Of a stretch of DNA of 8,855 nt, positions 6,464 to 8,855 are shown in pieces. Below the pieces are notes generated by a model that did no database searches, had not been told where the DNA came from, and saw nothing but the letters and a program-made list of their open reading frames with translations. This DNA comes from Blautia sp. GTDB taxonomy: Bacteria; Bacillota; Clostridia; Lachnospirales; Lachnospiraceae. The stretch's first letter is position 1. Each line of letters begins with the position of its first letter. Both the position numbers and the translations under genes were made by a program. The DNA lies in the NCBI GenBank assembly GCA_017515945.1, contig JAFWDX010000158.1, positions 1-8,855 on the forward strand, in the 5' to 3' direction.

Positions 6464-6728
6464 CGGGGTACAGAGAATACTTAACGGGATGCACAGGATA
6501 CTTAACGGGGTGCCGGGAAAGCCCGGCGGATTACCGGGAACGATCAATGGAATACCGGAATCGTTCAAAGGAATACAGTAAGCGCTCAATAGAACACGAG
6601 AAGCGTTCAATGGAATGCAGTAAGCGCTCAATGGAACACGGGAAGCGTTCAATGAAGTATAGGAAGCGTTGAATGGAACACGGGAAGCGTTCAATGGAAC
6701 ATGAAAAACGTTGAATGGAGTAACGGAA
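6444..6728. repeat. 21-bp degenerate tandem repeat (minisatellite) filling the cobM-cbiG gap
   Basis: Thirteen consecutive 21-nt units run from 6444 to 6716 with a decayed remnant reaching the cbiG start. The consensus is about GGAAYACRGGAAGCGTTCAA plus T. Units 10 (6633-6653) and 12 (6675-6695) are identical; early units (6444-6506) share a variant ending TTAAC, and unit 4 (6507-6527) has drifted to a GCCGGG/CCCGGC hairpin. Unit 1 contains the cobM TAA stop, so the array overlaps the cobM 3' end. The last remnant supplies GGAG (6717-6720), the ribosome site of cbiG. The 265-bp space between the two genes holds nothing else I can identify. Confidence 0.93.
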
Positions 6729-7805
6729 ATGAAGCTGGCATGGATCGCATTTTCTGAAAGGGGAGAAAAACTGGGGCGTTTTTTAGCAGATGTCCTGGGC
6801 GGAAGTGTGGTCCGGGGGGGCAGAGACGTAAGCCTGAAGGACTGGACAAAAGCCCGCTTCGCAGTCGAAGACGGGCTGATTTTTATCGGCGCCTGCGGGA
6901 TCGCGGTGCGGGCTGTTGCTCCATATCTGGAGAGCAAGACAACGGATCCGGCTGTGGTGGTCCTGGATGAGAACGGTCAGTTCTGCATCTCTTTACTGTC
7001 CGGCCATCTGGGAGGAGCCAATGATCTGACGCGGCATATTGCGGCCTTATGTGGAGCCACACCGGTCATCACGACGGCCACAGACTCAAACGGTCTTTTT
7101 GCCGTGGATGAGTGGGCCAGGCGGCAGGACTGTGTGATCCGGAATCCGGAGCGGATCAAATCTGTCTCATCTAAGCTTCTGGCAGGCGGGCATATCCGCA
7201 TCCTGTCGGACTGGGAGATCGCGGGGGAGGCGCCTGCACGGGTTGAATATTATTTGGCAGACAGAATGGACGGAGTCGTTACAGAACCGGATGTGCGTCT
7301 CTCCATGCGATATGCTCAGAACCGGATGGATGGAGTTGTTACAGAACCGGATGTGCGTCTCTCCATGCGGTCCGCTCAAATACAGGCTTTGCAGGTCGTT
7401 CCGCGTCTACTCGTCCTGGGTGTCGGATGCAGGAGAGGAACGGATAAAGAAGCTTTGGACCGTTTCTTTAAAGGGCTTATGGAGACGGCAGGCCTGCTGC
7501 CGGAAGCCGTCTGCCGGATTTGCTCGATCGATCTCAAGGCGGATGAACCGGGGCTGGTGGCATTCTGTGCGGAAAAAGGGCTTTCTCTTACCACATTTAC
7601 GAGTGAAGAGCTCAACGCCGTGGAAGGGATATTTACGGCTTCGGCCTTCGTAAAGGATACCGTCGGCGTGGACAATGTGTGCGAGAGAAGCGCTGTCCTG
7701 GGCAGCGGAGGCAGACTGATCCTGAGAAAGACAGCCGGGAACGGCATTACCATGGCGCTCGCAGAGAGGCCCTTTGCCCCTGACTGGAGGTGGACGTATG
7801 AGTGA
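6729..7805 (+). CDS. cbiG: Cobalt-precorrin-5A hydrolase
   Basis: CbiG opens the delta-lactone of cobalt-precorrin-5A, releasing acetaldehyde, in the anaerobic corrin pathway; its presence marks the oxygen-independent route. The 358-residue product shows the N-terminal domain motifs GACGIAVRAVAPYL (54-67), SGHLGGAN (91-98) and ITTATDSNG (114-122), and the C-terminal domain starting at LVLGVGCRRGT (228-238). ATG6729 is chosen over TTG6711 because GGAG at 6717-6720 lies 8 nt upstream. It overlaps cobJ by 8 nt. The linker between the domains holds a 20-residue perfect-length tandem duplication (residues 179-198 and 199-218), which should be tolerated because it lies outside the conserved domains. 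Overall length is within the family range. Confidence 0.93.
   Translation: MKLAWIAFSERGEKLGRFLADVLGGSVVRGGRDVSLKDWTKARFAVEDGLIFIGACGIAVRAVAPYLESKTTDPAVVVLDENGQFCISLLSGHLGGANDLTRHIAALCGATPVITTATDSNGLFAVDEWARRQDCVIRNPERIKSVSSKLLAGGHIRILSDWEIAGEAPARVEYYLADRMDGVVTEPDVRLSMRYAQNRMDGVVTEPDVRLSMRSAQIQALQVVPRLLVLGVGCRRGTDKEALDRFFKGLMETAGLLPEAVCRICSIDLKADEPGLVAFCAEKGLSLTTFTSEELNAVEGIFTASAFVKDTVGVDNVCERSAVLGSGGRLILRKTAGNGITMALAERPFAPDWRWTYE
7263..7382 (+). repeat. 60-bp in-frame tandem duplication within cbiG
   Basis: Units 7263-7322 and 7323-7382 differ at only a handful of bases and encode RMDGVVTEPDVRLSMR followed by YAQN in the first copy and SAQI in the second. Several differences are silent (GAC/GAT, GTC/GTT, CGA/CGG), suggesting the duplication is not brand new and that the peptide has been kept. 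Confidence 0.93.
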
Positions 7806-8646
7806 ACTGTATCTGGTGGGACTTGGCCCCGGAAATCGTGAAAACATGACCGGTGCGGCTCTCTCGGCTCTGGAAAAAGCAGATGTCCTCTGCGGATATA
7901 CCGTATATGTGGATCTTGTCAGGGACTGGTTCCCGGATAAAGAAACATATACGACCCCCATGACAAGGGAAATGGAACGATGCCGATGGGCGGTAAGCAC
8001 TGCAGCCTCCGGGCGAAGTGTAGCCATGCTCTGCAGTGGAGATGCCGGGATATACGGAATGGCCGGGCCTGTGATGGAGCTGGCCGCCGATGATCCCCGC
8101 GTGGAGATCATACCGGTTCCTGGGATCACGGCTGCCGTCTCCGGTGCAGCCATCCTGGGAGCCCCGCTGATGAATGATTTTGCGGTCATTTCCCTCTCTG
8201 ACAGACTGACGCCGCCTGAGCTCATCAGAAAGCGGCTGCATGGAGCGGGTATGGGAGATTTCGTGGTCTGTCTGTATAATCCCGCCTCGCGGCAGCGCCG
8301 GACAGCACTGCGGGATGCCTGTGACATCCTGCTGCAGTATCGGGCAGGCGACACGCTCTGCGGATGGGTCCGCAATATCGGGAGGAACGGCCAGGAAAAA
8401 GAACTGTTGACGCTTGATTCCCTGCGTGAGGCACAGCTGGATATGTTTACGACGGTATATATAGGCACGGAGACGACGGAGAGAGCAGGCGAATGGATGG
8501 TGACGCAGCGAGGATACGATGATCACATAAAGGATGATTTGTATTGTGAAAAACTTGTAGAACAATATCTGAATAATGATGATCCTGAAAAACACGATAC
8601 GATTTCCTTAGAAGATCTTGCCCGTCGTGAAGGCATTATTTTATGA
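7798..8646 (+). CDS. cobJ: Precorrin-3B / cobalt-precorrin-3 C17-methyltransferase with an unusual C-terminal tail
   Basis: CobJ/CbiH methylates C17 with ring contraction during corrin synthesis, using S-adenosylmethionine. The 282-residue product has the SAM-site GLGPGN (8-13), LCSGDAGIYGMAG (78-90), PVPGITAA (107-113), a VVCLYNPASR segment (156-165) and the usual terminal motif WMVTQRGY (233-240), after which family members normally stop within a few residues. Here 42 more residues follow, encoded by clearly more AT-rich DNA from about 8518. Start ATG7798 has GGAGG at 7786-7790 and overlaps the cbiG stop by 8 nt, giving coupled translation. The tail resembles the acidic C-terminus of a type II antitoxin and is probably a recombination scar. 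The catalytic part looks intact, so the enzyme is likely active unless the tail disturbs its dimer. Confidence 0.92.
   Translation: MSELYLVGLGPGNRENMTGAALSALEKADVLCGYTVYVDLVRDWFPDKETYTTPMTREMERCRWAVSTAASGRSVAMLCSGDAGIYGMAGPVMELAADDPRVEIIPVPGITAAVSGAAILGAPLMNDFAVISLSDRLTPPELIRKRLHGAGMGDFVVCLYNPASRQRRTALRDACDILLQYRAGDTLCGWVRNIGRNGQEKELLTLDSLREAQLDMFTTVYIGTETTERAGEWMVTQRGYDDHIKDDLYCEKLVEQYLNNDDPEKHDTISLEDLARREGIIL
8518..8646 (+). other. AT-rich antitoxin-like segment fused to the 3' end of cobJ
   Basis: Residues 241-282 of the cobJ product (DDHIKDDLYCEKLVEQYL, then NNDDPEKHDTISLEDLARRE and GIIL) have the acidic, helical character and the closing 'xEDLARREGI' pattern of RelB/Phd-like antitoxins from Firmicutes. 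Base usage changes abruptly to AT-rich at the junction. The N-terminal DNA-binding part of an antitoxin is absent, so this would be a remnant. The family assignment is from pattern memory and is moderate at best. Confidence 0.45.
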
Positions 8647-8678
8647 AGTATACAATAAAGTGTGTACTTATTGTATGA
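8643..8678 (+). pseudogene. Possible remnant of a RelE/YafQ-type toxin start
   Basis: ATG8643 overlaps the cobJ/antitoxin-like stop as ATGA, the arrangement usual for antitoxin-toxin pairs. The frame reads MKYTIKCVLIV and then stops at 8676-8678. 'MKYTIK' is a common opening of RelE-superfamily toxins. Only about seven codons would remain, so this rests mainly on its position after the antitoxin-like tail. A 9-bp inverted repeat, ATACAATAA (8650-8658) with TTATTGTAT (8668-8676), lies in the same stretch and could be an operator or weak hairpin. Confidence 0.35.
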
Positions 8679-8715
8679 AAGCTGATGAGAACGTGTGTAT
8701 AAAACAAAGAATAAT

Positions 8716-8855
8716 CGTAACTGTTCAGTCAGCACCTCGCATTTACTGCGAGGTGCGTGGAACAAAAGATCAACAGCCAAGGCCAGGCGCACTTCTAATG
8801 CGACGAAAGGAGCCTGCGCCTGGCCTCGTAACTGTGAAGGAGCTTGTGACTGAAC
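8716..8855. mobile_element. Nested inverted-repeat element (MITE-like), cut by the window end
   Basis: GTTCAGTCA (8723-8731) is the inverted complement of TGACTGAAC (8847-8855). Inside are two perfect hairpins: GCACCTCGCA/TGCGAGGTGC (8732-8741 with 8747-8756) and AGGCCAGGCGCA/TGCGCCTGGCCT (8780-8791 with 8815-8826). CGTAACTGT is directly repeated at 8716-8724 and 8827-8835. The folded strand would be a cloverleaf-like cruciform. No protein-coding frame is convincing here. It could be a non-autonomous transposable element or a structured RNA; no T-run supports a terminator. The region 8679-8715 shows nothing identifiable. Confidence 0.55.

Noticed and set aside
6387..6581. 64-codon plus-strand frame with NGVQRIL-like repeats
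   Set aside because: It begins inside cobM in another frame and is produced by the same 21-bp array. It lacks a ribosome site.
6444..6716. CRISPR array or iterons of a replication origin
   Set aside because: The units are contiguous at 21 nt with no spacers and no replication gene is nearby; a minisatellite explains them.
6143..6937. 264-codon minus-strand frame with PLNASRV-like heptads
   Set aside because: The heptads are just the complement of the 21-bp minisatellite, and its ends overlap cobM and cbiG antisense. No ribosome site or family supports a gene.
7407..8468. 353-codon minus-strand frame
   Set aside because: It is antisense to cbiG and cobJ with low-complexity Ser/Arg-rich content and is a shadow of conserved plus-strand genes.
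8650..8756. Rho-independent terminator after cobJ
   Set aside because: The hairpins at 8650-8676 and 8732-8756 are not followed by a T-run.

Overview
The window looks like the chromosome of an anaerobic, fairly GC-rich Clostridia member, plausibly a Lachnospiraceae-type gut bacterium. The basis is strong GGAGG ribosome sites, an anaerobic-type corrin gene order (cobM/cbiF, cbiG, cobJ/cbiH), an oxygen-sensitive 2-hydroxyacyl-CoA dehydratase-type system, and dispersed palindromes of the 'CACAGGGGACGGTTCT' kind. The taxonomic placement is inference.

Left part (about 56-5517): one tightly packed + strand operon behind an extended -10 promoter. It encodes a CooC-type nickel-insertion ATPase (150-905), a BadF/HgdC-type ATP-driven electron activator with both cluster cysteines (1020-1817), a 245-residue protein that resembles the middle region of acetyl-CoA synthase/CdhC and ends in a short Cys-x2-Cys-x5-Cys motif (1814-2551), two 2-hydroxyacyl-CoA dehydratase/benzoyl-CoA reductase-type FeS subunits (2548-3741 and 3742-5322), and a 53-residue single-span membrane protein (5356-5517). 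ATGA overlaps or zero spacing link the central genes. Combining a nickel chaperone, an acetyl-CoA-synthase-like fragment and an ATP-driven reductase/activator matches no pathway I can name. This is the best candidate in the window for an undescribed metalloenzyme system.

Right part (about 5486-8646): three cobalamin-ring genes, cobM, cbiG and cobJ, all acting on the corrin macrocycle. Each carries an unusual DNA insertion or repeat. cobM has lost its expected start and is read in frame through three copies of a palindromic repeat, giving a Cys-rich N-terminal extension of about 69 residues. The cobM-cbiG gap is a 21-bp minisatellite of about 13 units. cbiG carries a 60-bp in-frame tandem duplication in its linker. 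The 3' end of cobJ is fused to an AT-rich tail that looks like the end of a type II antitoxin, followed by what may be the first codons of its toxin.

Ends: positions 1-32 hold a degenerate member of the palindrome family. Positions 8679-8855 hold no gene but contain nested inverted repeats that look like a small non-autonomous mobile element cut by the window edge. The corrin genes may supply cobamide for methyl-transfer chemistry connected to the left operon, but that link rests only on adjacency.
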